A DNA stretch of 36,836 nucleotides from a virus: the IMG/VR virus record IMGVR_UViG_3300036885_000544, positions 1 through 36,836 of that record. One strand, written 5' to 3'. A program made the translations under genes and the position numbers. The notes beneath the pieces were generated by a model. The model worked only from the letters and a program-made list of their open reading frames with translations, ran no database searches and was not told the origin of the DNA. Positions 23,580 to 30,795 of the stretch are shown in pieces (position 1 is the first letter of the stretch; each line of letters begins with the position of its first letter).

Positions 23580-24656
23580 ATGAGCAGTCAACTTCCTTCA
23601 CGCAATCCCACAGCATATCTTGGAACAAGATCCACAAACCCTGGCCAGGTTTATTTCAAAACCCACGACCCTGTTTCAACTGTCGATTTTCGCCCATATT
23701 ATCCTGGCGACTGGTGGATCAATACGGCGAGCAATTCTGTCTGGAACCTCGTTAAAAAAACCACGACGTCAGGAACGTGGGTGGGATTTAGTGGTGGAAG
23801 TGGCGACATCGAGCAGATCACGCCATCGACAGGCGCGGCGATCATCCCGACAGGGAATAATGTCAATATCCTTGGCGATGCAGCATCGGGGGTTGACACT
23901 ACCAATACCGCTTCAGATACCATCACCATTTCAATAGATGATGCCACAACCACCTCAAAAGGGGTGTCTGAATACGACGCCTCTCTTTTCACGGTCACGG
24001 CAGGGGACGTCACTATAAAAGATTGCTCGACAACCACGAAGGGTGTAGCAGAATTCGATCCAACATATTTCTCTGTAACAGCTGGCGTAGCCACGCTTAA
24101 TGTGCCTGTGGCCATCACTGCAGGCGGTACGAACGCTGGGTCATTTTCGACCTCTACAGGGATCGTTAAGTATGACGGGACAAGATTGGTTTCGTCAACA
24201 ACAGCAACTCTGGATTCCTCAAATCGTTATGTCAATACAGCTCAGCCAATTTTCACTGCTCTGGCGCCTCTTCAAACAAACGCTACTGGAGACAACACTG
24301 ATTACACAGTTCAATTTACAACGGTGACGAAGAACGTTGGGGGCGCGTTCGATGGTACGTCTACATTCACTGCCCCAGTTACTGGGAACTATTCATTCAA
24401 CTACGTCATTACCACCAATGGATATCTGGCCGCCAATACCGCTTACAACGTTGCGTTCAAGGTCAACATGACTGACGTCGACATGATATTCTGTAACCCC
24501 TTCGTCTGCTCCTCTGGGGGCGTTTTAAGGACTTCTGGGTCACAAATTTTTAGCCTGAATGCTACAGACACGGTCATTGTATTGCTCACAGTCTCCAATG
24601 GGACAAAGGTCATCAATGTCACAGATGGTCGATTCCAGGGCTATTTACTTTTTTAA
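23580..24656 (+). CDS. Tail fibre with C1q-like tip
   Basis: This encodes 358 residues. The N-terminal module (about 1-75) matches that of the 19773 product (G-D-W-W-I-N, then W-x-x-FSGG). A stalk of T/S/V repeats with two STTKGV/TTSKGV motifs follows. The last 125 residues, with FDGTSTFTAPVTGNYSFNY and a final GRFQGYLLF strand, have the jelly-roll pattern of C1q/TNF-type trimer tips. Likely a receptor-binding fibre. The shared N-terminal module suggests both fibres dock at the same kind of site. Confidence 0.7.
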   Translation: MSSQLPSRNPTAYLGTRSTNPGQVYFKTHDPVSTVDFRPYYPGDWWINTASNSVWNLVKKTTTSGTWVGFSGGSGDIEQITPSTGAAIIPTGNNVNILGDAASGVDTTNTASDTITISIDDATTTSKGVSEYDASLFTVTAGDVTIKDCSTTTKGVAEFDPTYFSVTAGVATLNVPVAITAGGTNAGSFSTSTGIVKYDGTRLVSSTTATLDSSNRYVNTAQPIFTALAPLQTNATGDNTDYTVQFTTVTKNVGGAFDGTSTFTAPVTGNYSFNYVITTNGYLAANTAYNVAFKVNMTDVDMIFCNPFVCSSGGVLRTSGSQIFSLNATDTVIVLLTVSNGTKVINVTDGRFQGYLLF

Positions 24657-24662
24657 GGACAT

Positions 24663-24851
24663 ATGCTCATTTCCCTTATCATCATCTTCGTAGCCGCAGG
24701 GATAGGGATTGCAAGCTATTACCTACTTGGTAAAGACAATCCTGTCGAAGAATTCTGCGAAGACATTATCAAGGAAGAAACTGGAGAAAAGACAGACTTG
24801 ACGCCTAAGTCCCCAGATAAGAAAGACACAGGGAACAAGGCCGCCTCATAG
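24663..24851 (+). CDS. Small membrane protein
   Basis: This encodes 62 residues. A strongly hydrophobic N terminus (2-21) is followed by GKDNPVEEFCEDIIKEETG and a polar tail. The DNPVEE...IIKxxTG pattern resembles small proteins I have seen in other phages, of unknown role. AAGGA precedes the start. The 3' two thirds are overlapped by the opposite-strand gene ending at 24719. Confidence 0.65.
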   Translation: MLISLIIIFVAAGIGIASYYLLGKDNPVEEFCEDIIKEETGEKTDLTPKSPDKKDTGNKAAS

Positions 24852-25057
24852 TTCTTCATCGTGTCCTGCATCATGTTCACAGCATCTTTCAATTTTTCAA
24901 TCTCTTCCCTCGCTTCCTGATACTTCTTTTCAAGCTCATCATGCCTGCTAAACATGCCCCTACGCACGTTCCCCAGGCTCTTTTCTAAATCTCTTACCTC
25001 TGATCGTATTAGGTCTGCATCTGATCTTTCAAAAAGTTCAAGCTGAAGACATGACAT
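24719..25057 (-). CDS. Small coiled-coil protein overlapping its neighbour end to end
   Basis: This encodes 112 residues from an ATG with AGGAG upstream. Residues about 8-70 form a charged heptad-type helix (SDADLIRSEVRDLEKSLGNV; ARREEIEKLK-like repeats). The last ~40 residues lie antisense to the 24663-24851 gene and are serine-rich low-complexity, so the functional part is probably the first 70. Convergent overlap of 133 bases is unusual. Role unknown. Confidence 0.6.
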   Translation of the reverse strand: MSCLQLELFERSDADLIRSEVRDLEKSLGNVRRGMFSRHDELEKKYQEAREEIEKLKDAVNMMQDTMKNYEAALFPVSFLSGDLGVKSVFSPVSSLIMSSQNSSTGLSLPSR

Positions 25058-25088
25058 ATATTTTCTCCTATATTTGGTACGAAGGAAA

Positions 25089-25117
25089 AGAATAGGATTT
25101 CAGTCAATAAGAATCAA
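25089..25117 (-). promoter_or_regulatory. Candidate promoter for the minus coiled-coil gene
   Basis: Read on the minus strand: TTGATT (25117-25112), 17 bases, TATTCT (25094-25089), just upstream of the gene starting at 25057. Together with the promoter at 25230 it makes the 25058-25282 gap a divergent control region with no convincing gene. Confidence 0.45.
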
Positions 25118-25229
25118 TCGAAAAGACATGTCGCAAGCAAGAAAGCTTGAAACACCCCTTTCACGAGACAAAAGAAGCTCGGATGAAAAGAAAAGCCTTC
25201 ATTGCGAACACTCTTTTGTCGGCGCCCAC

Positions 25230-25258
25230 TTGACTTTTTCAATTGACCACGATATTAC
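25230..25258 (+). promoter_or_regulatory. Candidate promoter for the lipoprotein gene
   Basis: TTGACT (25230-25235), 17 bases, TATTAC (25253-25258), about 25 bases before the ATG at 25283. Confidence 0.5.
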
Positions 25259-25282
25259 GAGAAGAAAAGAAGGAAATGAGGA

Positions 25283-25453
25283 ATGACGAAAAATTTACTA
25301 TATGCTCTTTTGACATTATTTTTATTAACCGGATGTACCGTCGCTATCACCCTGACAGATACTCATGGGGTTTCTGATGACGTTGTCGACGAAACATCAT
25401 CTACTGATGCCAACGTCAAGGCTGATGCTTCAATACCCCTTAACCATGAATAG
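25283..25453 (+). CDS. Small lipoprotein
   Basis: This encodes 56 residues. A typical lipoprotein signal (positive start, hydrophobic 5-15, lipobox LTGC at 15-18) would leave a 39-residue mature chain with THGVSDDVVDETSS, anchored in the envelope of a Gram-negative host. Short phage lipoproteins serve as outer-membrane spanins or block superinfection. The D-V-V-D-E motif recalls other small phage lipoproteins of unknown role. It is followed 6 bases later by a membrane protein gene. Confidence 0.7.
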   Translation: MTKNLLYALLTLFLLTGCTVAITLTDTHGVSDDVVDETSSTDANVKADASIPLNHE

Positions 25454-25459
25454 GAATTT

Positions 25460-25636
25460 ATGGACATTGAGATACCGAAAATATCTTACGTGCTTACTGC
25501 TGTCTTTCTTGGTATTTGCCTGGTTCTTATCACTTTCATTTGCTATATGGCGAATAATACTGTTAAGCGCATGAAGGAAAAAGATCAAGACAACCTGAAG
25601 CACCTAACTGAACTTGATATTAGTATCCAACATTAG
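25460..25636 (+). CDS. Small membrane protein
   Basis: This encodes 58 residues with one membrane segment (about 10-29) and a charged C-terminal helix of about 28 residues. Paired with the lipoprotein just upstream it could be an inner/outer membrane pair such as a spanin, although both are short. Its stop overlaps the stop of the convergent terminase gene by 4 bases. Confidence 0.6.
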   Translation: MDIEIPKISYVLTAVFLGICLVLITFICYMANNTVKRMKEKDQDNLKHLTELDISIQH

Positions 25637-26922
25637 TACATCCCAAACCCTGATGGTATATCCCTGAAAGGCGCTGGGAGATCGCTTCCTCCCATCGCCT
25701 CCATGTAAAGCCTATCAAGATCTTGAGGCTTCATTCGAGACATCTCCTTACCAAAGAAATGCGAGTAGATGGCGTACCTAAGGGCGTCGACGGCATGATC
25801 TCGATCTTTCATGGGCTTGTCTTCTCCAGTTTTCTGGCACCGTGGATCCCACACATATCCCTGGATCTCCTTGATGAGCGCATCACATTTCCTGCAGACC
25901 TTAAGAGTTCCATTAGATAAGAACTTCGAAACCAATCTAATCCCATCTACGACTTCATTCTCTGCCTCGAATAAATTATGTACGTCTGATCTTGCTAGCT
26001 CCAGTTTAAATGAGGCCGCCGAAGGATCTATGTAAATGGCCTTTATGGCCCTTCCCTCTATAAACTTCTTCAGATCATCGGCATACTCTGAATCAGTTTT
26101 TTGTCTCTGTTTGACCTTACTATCCCAATAGTAGACATCTTCGACCCACATATTTGGATATCTGGACCTGTTTATCCCTATTAGGACAAAGGAACAGGGA
26201 TTGGTGGTCCCATAATCTACTCCGACGATATAAAACTCTGCAGAACCAGGAGGAAAGTCGATGGTATGAATTGAGGTGTCAAAGAAATCATAAATTGCTC
26301 CCTCAGCCTGCACCCACCGACCTTCAATAAACCTCTGAAACCATATCCCCTTGTATTGTCTTTTGAGATAGTCTTTCTCATCCTGGGTCAATTCAGGGTT
26401 GTCATCTAAAGTGAATTTCCAGCTTCGGACGTCTGGGTTATCAGTGAGGAAATCCTTCTTGAGCCAGTGATATGGGCTGTCTGGGTTGGTCGTGGCGAAA
26501 ATTTTCGCGCCCTTCATCGCGCACCTTGAGATCAGCATTCTAAATACTGACTCAGGGATAATAGTAGCTTCATCGACATAAGCGCCAGAGAATGTAGGGC
26601 CTCGAATCTTTGCCTCTGCCCTCTCATCATCTGCCCCTATGATGTGAATTGTCTTGTGGAAGATAATCATCTCCCTCTTCCCAGAATAGTATTTGACATC
26701 GCTGCCAATCATTCTGGTAAGCTGAGGAAGGAGATTTCTCTTGAAGCTGTCATATGTACGGGTGATGATGCAATACTCGCCTGGAGGGCCAAAGGTGAGT
26801 TCCTTGAGCCATCGCCATAAGCTTATGTAGGTCTTGCCAGATCGAACAGCCCCTTCCCAGATGTTTATGCGTGCATCAGATTCATGGAGGGAAACGAGCT
26901 GTTTGTCTGATAAAGATGTCAC
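25633..26922 (-). CDS. terL: Terminase large subunit
   Basis: This encodes 429 residues from a GTG that overlaps the upstream stop (GTGA). The N-terminal ATPase has Walker A GAVRSGKT (24-31), Walker B YVDEA (115-119) and the coupling motif TTNPDSP (144-150). The C-terminal RNase H-type nuclease has GVDYG (D236), YIDPSA (D299) and RDHAVDALRY (D375, D379). This motor cuts and pumps DNA into the head through the portal. Length and motifs fit the PBSX/SPP1-like group more than P22's longer enzyme. It is the last gene of a minus operon, far from the small subunit. Confidence 0.95.
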   Translation of the reverse strand: MTSLSDKQLVSLHESDARINIWEGAVRSGKTYISLWRWLKELTFGPPGEYCIITRTYDSFKRNLLPQLTRMIGSDVKYYSGKREMIIFHKTIHIIGADDERAEAKIRGPTFSGAYVDEATIIPESVFRMLISRCAMKGAKIFATTNPDSPYHWLKKDFLTDNPDVRSWKFTLDDNPELTQDEKDYLKRQYKGIWFQRFIEGRWVQAEGAIYDFFDTSIHTIDFPPGSAEFYIVGVDYGTTNPCSFVLIGINRSRYPNMWVEDVYYWDSKVKQRQKTDSEYADDLKKFIEGRAIKAIYIDPSAASFKLELARSDVHNLFEAENEVVDGIRLVSKFLSNGTLKVCRKCDALIKEIQGYVWDPRCQKTGEDKPMKDRDHAVDALRYAIYSHFFGKEMSRMKPQDLDRLYMEAMGGSDLPAPFRDIPSGFGMY

Positions 26923-27299
26923 AGAAAGATTCTTCTCAACCCAATCCCACTGTAGCTATCAATGCCATTGACTTTCGTATGGAAAACATTCTTTCTTCCT
27001 ATGTAGAAAATCAATTCTTTACAAAAGCAGGCTTTGGATTTTTTACTTACATCATTTGCTCCGCACCATTCGACGTATTCCAGATAGATCGTGGATATTC
27101 CTGTTATCCAACTATCATCAAGAATCAACCTTGATTTGATGAATTTATCCACATGGCCAGTGAATTTATGAGGAGCCGCTATTTTCCTCCTGGTAGTAGG
27201 CAAAAACTCTTTCTTTTTCTTCTTGACTTCGGGCACATGAAAACTTGGATCGCAGAAGAAATCATAAAATATTTGCTTCAAGAATTTGAAAATTCCCAT
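26919..27299 (-). CDS. Small protein with primase-C-terminal-like winged helix
   Basis: This encodes 126 residues. A basic N-terminal third (KKKKKEF) is followed by ISTIYLEYVEWCGANDVSKK and a glycine-isoleucine end. The Y-x-x-W-C-x-x-N pattern then a helix-turn-helix-like stretch resembles the C-terminal DNA-binding domain of phage D5-type primases, here free-standing. It overlaps terL by 4 bases, so it may help terminase or replication recognise DNA. Low similarity; inference. Confidence 0.55.
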   Translation of the reverse strand: MGIFKFLKQIFYDFFCDPSFHVPEVKKKKKEFLPTTRRKIAAPHKFTGHVDKFIKSRLILDDSWITGISTIYLEYVEWCGANDVSKKSKACFCKELIFYIGRKNVFHTKVNGIDSYSGIGLRRIFL

Positions 27300-27321
27300 A
27301 CTTTTCTTGTCCTTTTTTGAG

Positions 27322-27537
27322 TTAAAATGGGAGCTCTTCGTGAGCTTGTGTTTGTTGCTGTGGCATAGTTGTAGGGCATTTTGTGCCTTTGAATATCTCC
27401 ACGATCTTTCTGGCAGATTCTTCTAAAGACTTTAAGCTGGCATCAATCTTTTTAAGACTTTCATCTATGGACTTGATGTTCCAGGCCATGTATTTCTGAC
27501 TGAGCTCAACTGACTGTACAGGTTTTTCGTCTGGCAT
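27322..27537 (-). CDS. Small helical protein with SSB-like C-terminal tip
   Basis: This encodes 71 residues. A heptad-type helix (about 18-50: KSIDESLKKIDASLKSLEES) and a glutamine-rich linker end in HEELPF. Acidic residues followed by a hydrophobic-proline-phenylalanine end are the hallmark of the tail by which single-stranded DNA binding protein recruits replication and repair enzymes, but no OB fold is present. It lies in the RusA operon. It may recruit or distract host SSB partners (inference). Confidence 0.6.
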   Translation of the reverse strand: MPDEKPVQSVELSQKYMAWNIKSIDESLKKIDASLKSLEESARKIVEIFKGTKCPTTMPQQQTQAHEELPF

Positions 27538-27552
27538 AATTTCTCTCTTGTT

Positions 27553-27792
27553 TTACTTTTTTTTCTTTACGTTTTTGATTTTCTTTTCTTCTAACGACGC
27601 GATCTTCTTTCTCTTCTTGGCGAATGAGAAAGCTATTTTTGCCTCTCTGGCGCTATCCTCAGCCATTTCTGGCTTCTTCTCCCTCGTCTCTTCCTTCTCC
27701 TTCTTGAGGGCATATTTTCCCTCCTTTCTTGCGAGCGTGGAATACATCTTCTGCCGCTTGATTACGCCTCTGATGTCTGAATCCTTCCTCAT
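27553..27792 (-). CDS. Small highly charged protein
   Basis: This encodes 79 residues, over 40% lysine, arginine and glutamate, with predicted continuous helix and a lysine-rich end. The start overlaps the preceding stop (ATGA), and its ribosome binding site lies in a perfect hairpin (27799-27820). It probably binds nucleic acid. Codon composition is A-rich like its neighbours. Confidence 0.55.
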   Translation of the reverse strand: MRKDSDIRGVIKRQKMYSTLARKEGKYALKKEKEETREKKPEMAEDSAREAKIAFSFAKKRKKIASLEEKKIKNVKKKK

Positions 27793-27956
27793 TTCTTCTT
27801 CCCCTTCATATGAAGGGGAATAGGAATCTTCGCCCCAGCTTTCCTTGCCGTGCTCAGTGCGATGGCGACCGCCTGTTTCTGTGGCCTGCCAGCTTCCATT
27901 TCTGTGCGAATATTCTCGCTGATAGCTTTCTTGCTCTTACCTTTGTGTAGGGGCAT
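27789..27956 (-). CDS. Small conserved-type phage protein
   Basis: This encodes 55 residues starting MPLHKGKSKK. The start at 27956 was chosen over the ATG at 27962 because GGAG is 8 bases away and because relatives begin MPLxKGKS. The motif RPQKQAVAIALSTAR is well known from small proteins in many phages, of unknown function. It is basic, helical and likely nucleic-acid associated. It overlaps its upstream neighbour by 20 bases. Confidence 0.75.
   Translation of the reverse strand: MPLHKGKSKKAISENIRTEMEAGRPQKQAVAIALSTARKAGAKIPIPLHMKGKKK
27799..27820. repeat. 22-bp perfect palindrome over a ribosome binding site
   Basis: The arm TTCCCCTTCAT is followed directly by its exact reverse complement. 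On the minus transcript it forms a 9-bp stem that buries the GGGGAAG used by the gene starting at 27792. Ribosomes finishing the upstream gene would open it, so translation of the two is probably coupled. Confidence 0.6.
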
Positions 27957-28122
27957 TTTCATCACTCCGTATTGCTAGGCGCACGCCTATGTTAAAGATC
28001 TCTTCCTTCATCTCGAAAAGGGATGACACAACCTTTTTGTCCTGAATCAGTACCAGTTCCTTTTTGCTCAGGACTATCTCGATGTAGTTCTCCCCATCCA
28101 TCTTCTCTTGAATAATTTTCAT
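27937..28122 (-). CDS. Small protein overlapping RusA
   Basis: This encodes 61 residues (starts MKIIQEKMDGEN), alternating beta-type then helical, ending NAPTQR. It overlaps the last 131 bases of the RusA frame in another frame. Its regular hydrophobic pattern looks more like a real protein than does the overlapped RusA tail. Function unknown. Confidence 0.55.
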   Translation of the reverse strand: MKIIQEKMDGENYIEIVLSKKELVLIQDKKVVSSLFEMKEEIFNIGVRLAIRSDENAPTQR

Positions 28123-28588
28123 CTTCCTCTAGCTCTCTGATCTCATCGATCTCTTCTTTTTTAATATTAAATGTATATGGTCGTATCCTAATCAAAGTTG
28201 AAGGATGGATCGAATAAACCTTACGCAAATACAAGGTGCATATCTGAGAGTCATCATCGAAAATAAGCCCTGTCATAGTATCCAGGATGAACTTTGCTAA
28301 ATTGTCCACGTCAGGCCTCTTGAAATGATGGACCACTCCATTCAACATCTGAGTCCTTAGGGCTGCAGATGTGGATTTAGGAACGGCCATCCTAAAAGTG
28401 AGATCAATGAGCATTGGTGTGCTAATCTTCTCTTCCTTGAACTGGCCCTTTAGCTGCCACCTAACCATTTCTTTTTCTTTTTTCTGTTTGTCGTAGACTA
28501 TATTTATTTTTTTTCCATCTTGAGTGAGCAATCTGTGTCCCGGTCTCTGCCATGGTATGGGCTGTCCCTCAACTTCAAGAATTATCAT
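27992..28588 (-). CDS. rusA: RusA-type Holliday junction endonuclease
   Basis: This encodes 198 residues from the ATG at 28588 (GGAG six bases upstream; a TTG at 28600 is less likely). The RusA core spans about residues 1-140, with RPDVDNLAKFILDTMTGLIF then DDDSQI supplying the acidic residues that bind magnesium. The enzyme cuts four-way junctions from recombination or replication so DNA can be packaged. The last ~55 residues are charged and beyond the family's usual length (about 120); they overlap another gene. It is first in the minus operon ending in terL. Confidence 0.88.
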   Translation of the reverse strand: MIILEVEGQPIPWQRPGHRLLTQDGKKINIVYDKQKKEKEMVRWQLKGQFKEEKISTPMLIDLTFRMAVPKSTSAALRTQMLNGVVHHFKRPDVDNLAKFILDTMTGLIFDDDSQICTLYLRKVYSIHPSTLIRIRPYTFNIKKEEIDEIRELEEDENYSREDGWGELHRDSPEQKGTGTDSGQKGCVIPFRDEGRDL

Positions 28589-28665
28589 TCCATTCTCCAA
28601 CTTTATTTTTGCCTACACATATGACATAGATATATTTTCCACAACGAGTTTTTTTCTTTTGTTCG

Positions 28666-28695
28666 TTGCATTTAAATCGACCTATCGCATATGAT
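28666..28695 (+). promoter_or_regulatory. Promoter of the recombination operon (repeated element, copy 1)
   Basis: TTGCAT (28666-28671), an 18-base spacer, then TATGAT (28690-28695). The whole stretch including TTTAAAT and GACCT in the spacer recurs on the minus strand at 33119-33148 with the same spacing. A divergent minus promoter for rusA (TTGTGG at 28644-28639) is possible but weak. Confidence 0.7.
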
Positions 28696-28728
28696 TCTCG
28701 TGAGTCTAAATCATATCCATGAGGAAAA

Positions 28729-29322
28729 ATGGGAATGGAAGAGGAAATAAAACCTGGCTATACGAGGGTCACAGAGATTCTCAAGCCGTGGAATAACTTT
28801 GATGGTATTCCCAAAGACATCCTAGAAGCCAAAAGACAGATAGGGGTGAAGGTGCATGATGCCATCAGGACATATTATGATGGTTTCCCTGTGGAGCCTC
28901 TACAGAGTGACGTGGGGCCATATTTTGATAGCTTCCTGGAATGGCAAAACGCCACAAAAGGACGCACTGGAAGGATCGCCCCTGAAACGAGGTTTTATGA
29001 TGACAGTCTGATGATTACTGGGTCACCTGATGCGATATTGAGGATTCCAGATCGCGACAATCTTGTCATGGTCGATTGGAAAACTTCAGCATCGTATACC
29101 AAAAAGATGGGCACTACATGGTCGTTACAGGGCACCTTTTATCATCACCTGTTGCTTTACAATGAGGTCCCAAACGTTGACACAGTATTTTGGTTTATTC
29201 AACTCGACCCCCATGGCAAAATGCCTAAGGTTCGTGAGTTTGAATATACCACAGAAGGCATGACATCGTGCATTGCCGCGTTACATATGCATAAATTGTA
29301 CAATCCTAGGGAGGAAAAATGA
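28729..29322 (+). CDS. RecB-like PD-(D/E)XK nuclease
   Basis: This encodes 197 residues. Motifs in order: YTRVTEIL near the start, GVKVHDAI (H near 45), GSPDAIL (D near 104), VDWKTS (D and K near 117-119) and QGTFYHHLL (Q and Y near 133-137). These are the metal-binding and catalytic residues of the RecB/Cas4-type fold. Paired with the annealase downstream it is likely the exonuclease that makes single-stranded ends for recombination, like lambda exonuclease. A second ATG (28735) is an alternative start. Confidence 0.85.
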   Translation: MGMEEEIKPGYTRVTEILKPWNNFDGIPKDILEAKRQIGVKVHDAIRTYYDGFPVEPLQSDVGPYFDSFLEWQNATKGRTGRIAPETRFYDDSLMITGSPDAILRIPDRDNLVMVDWKTSASYTKKMGTTWSLQGTFYHHLLLYNEVPNVDTVFWFIQLDPHGKMPKVREFEYTTEGMTSCIAALHMHKLYNPREEK

Positions 29323-29516
29323 CTTTAATTAGAGTTAAAGCATCAGAGTATCAGGGCATGATGATCTACAAGTCTGATAGCCCGTTCACAGATATGCTCT
29401 GTGAGATAGCCATGAAGAAGAATATGAGTGTTACCCTACGAATGATCCGATGCCTACAGAAATATGGATATGAGGTAGAAGGATTATACGAGGAGCATTC
29501 TAAGCCCAAGAAATAA
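29319..29516 (+). CDS. Small protein of the recombination operon
   Basis: This encodes 65 residues, coupled to the nuclease gene by ATGA. Mixed helical with two cysteines and a basic end (SKPKK). No domain recognised. Its place between nuclease and annealase suggests a helper of either. A hairpin follows directly after the stop. Confidence 0.6.
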   Translation: MTLIRVKASEYQGMMIYKSDSPFTDMLCEIAMKKNMSVTLRMIRCLQKYGYEVEGLYEEHSKPKK

Positions 29517-29550
29517 AAAACCTCACAGGAGAGTTCGGTCCCCTGTGAGG
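29515..29550 (-). terminator. Intrinsic terminator facing the minus direction
   Basis: A 9-bp perfect stem, CCTCACAGG (29521-29529) with CCTGTGAGG (29542-29550), and a 12-base loop. Six A's precede it on +, which read as TTTTTT after the stem on the minus strand. In the + direction it could act as an RNA processing or stability hairpin within the operon. Confidence 0.6.
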
Positions 29551-29586
29551 AAACTTTGCAGACACCCACCAATTATGGAGATAAAA

Positions 29587-29751
29587 ATGGGATCGCCGCA
29601 CATCTTACCTGATACGTCATTTTCAGACATCGGAAATTTGCACGTAAAAATCTTTGGACTGAAAATGGACAAGCTGCAACTGCAGTTCGAAATTGAGCAG
29701 CTCAAGATTTTACTAGCCATGTATAAATCATTGTACCATAAGAAAATCTAA
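29587..29751 (+). CDS. Short helical protein
   Basis: This encodes 54 residues from the ATG with GGAG six bases upstream; earlier in-frame ATGs fall inside the hairpin. A leucine-rich helix (about 25-50: KMDKLQLQFEIEQLKILL) looks able to form a coiled coil. It lies 27 bases before the annealase gene. Function unknown. Confidence 0.5.
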   Translation: MGSPHILPDTSFSDIGNLHVKIFGLKMDKLQLQFEIEQLKILLAMYKSLYHKKI

Positions 29752-29778
29752 ACCTAAAATTTCCTGTAGGAGGAAAGT

Positions 29779-30612
29779 ATGACTTCAACTGCACTAGCAA
29801 TTATTGAAAAACAAGGATGGGATAGCAAACTTGTTGACTATATCAGGCAAACAGTTTTGCCCAATGTCAGCGACGAGGAGCTCCTGTTCTACTTCACTAT
29901 GCACAAAAAGCTTGGCCTCGATCCGTTCATGAAAAACATCTGGGTCATCAGGTATGGAGGGAAGAATCAATATGTCACCTCGATCAAGGCCTTGAGAACT
30001 TTAGCTGATCGAAGCGGGAAGTTCTTCCCATCGTCAAAAAAGACAGAGTTTGTCTATGACGAGAAAGGAAACTTGGTCAGTGCGACTAAATTTATCTGCA
30101 AGCTTACGCCGAATGGGGTGTTGGCCGAAGGATGTTCGACAGCGATGTGGGACAGCTTCGCCAAAGACGCAAGCGGCAAGCTCAAAGGGAGCTGCTGGAA
30201 AAGTCATCCTGAGTTAATGCTTGAGAAATGTGCTGAAGCTCGCTGTCTGAGGGAAAACTTTCCAGGAGAATGCGGCGACCTATATATCGCTGAGGAATTT
30301 AATGGAGAGGCTCAGGATGGTAAGATTATAGATGCCAAAATCCTTACTGAATCAGAAATCAAGGAGTTAAAGGCTCCTGAACTTACGAAGTTAGGAAGTG
30401 AAGAACTTAAGAAGTTAGCATTTAAGGTAGCTGACAGGATGATGGATGACAATGAGCTACAGTGCGTCATCTATCAATCTGATATGGTAAGATTTTTGGG
30501 AGAGTGGCAAGATAGGAAGCCCTTGCTCCCAACGATTGAAAACTACCTGTCCCAGAATCGCAAGGCATTGCTTGATGCTTATATGCGATGGCAAGAAAAG
30601 CATGCCGCCTAA
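29779..30612 (+). CDS. bet: Bet/RecT-type single-strand annealing recombinase
   Basis: This encodes 277 residues with AGGAGG upstream. The N half has KLGLDPFMKNIWVIRYGGKN and an ADRSGKFF segment, and the middle has CWKSHPELMLEKCAEARCLR with the W-x-x-HP...M...K...R signature of the lambda Bet family, then FPGECGDLY. It coats single strands and pairs complementary ends. With the upstream nuclease it forms a two-part recombination system that could also make concatemers for packaging. The C-terminal 90 residues are helical and less conserved. Confidence 0.92.
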   Translation: MTSTALAIIEKQGWDSKLVDYIRQTVLPNVSDEELLFYFTMHKKLGLDPFMKNIWVIRYGGKNQYVTSIKALRTLADRSGKFFPSSKKTEFVYDEKGNLVSATKFICKLTPNGVLAEGCSTAMWDSFAKDASGKLKGSCWKSHPELMLEKCAEARCLRENFPGECGDLYIAEEFNGEAQDGKIIDAKILTESEIKELKAPELTKLGSEELKKLAFKVADRMMDDNELQCVIYQSDMVRFLGEWQDRKPLLPTIENYLSQNRKALLDAYMRWQEKHAA

Positions 30613-30618
30613 CGCCTT

Positions 30619-30676
30619 GGCCATTTTTTCTGAACCTTCCCTCCGAATACGGGGTTTAGAGAGAGTGGCCTTTTTT
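30619..30676 (+). terminator. Terminator after the annealase gene
   Basis: GGCCA (30619-30623) pairs with TGGCC (30666-30670), closing a smaller CCG-AATA-CGG hairpin, and six T's follow (30671-30676). It ends the recombination operon. Confidence 0.5.
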
Positions 30677-30795
30677 AGCCTCTAATTCGCCCTGTATTCA
30701 ATTTTCTAGTTCAGCCGACTACCTATACCACCCATGCTGTGATCGTTCGTCCTGGCCCGATTCTGTGCGTCTGGATGGCATTCTTGATGTTCAAT

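Noticed and set aside
25074-25286. Plus-strand 70-codon frame before the lipoprotein
   Set aside because: It covers two opposed candidate promoters, lacks a good ribosome binding site and has no protein-like pattern.
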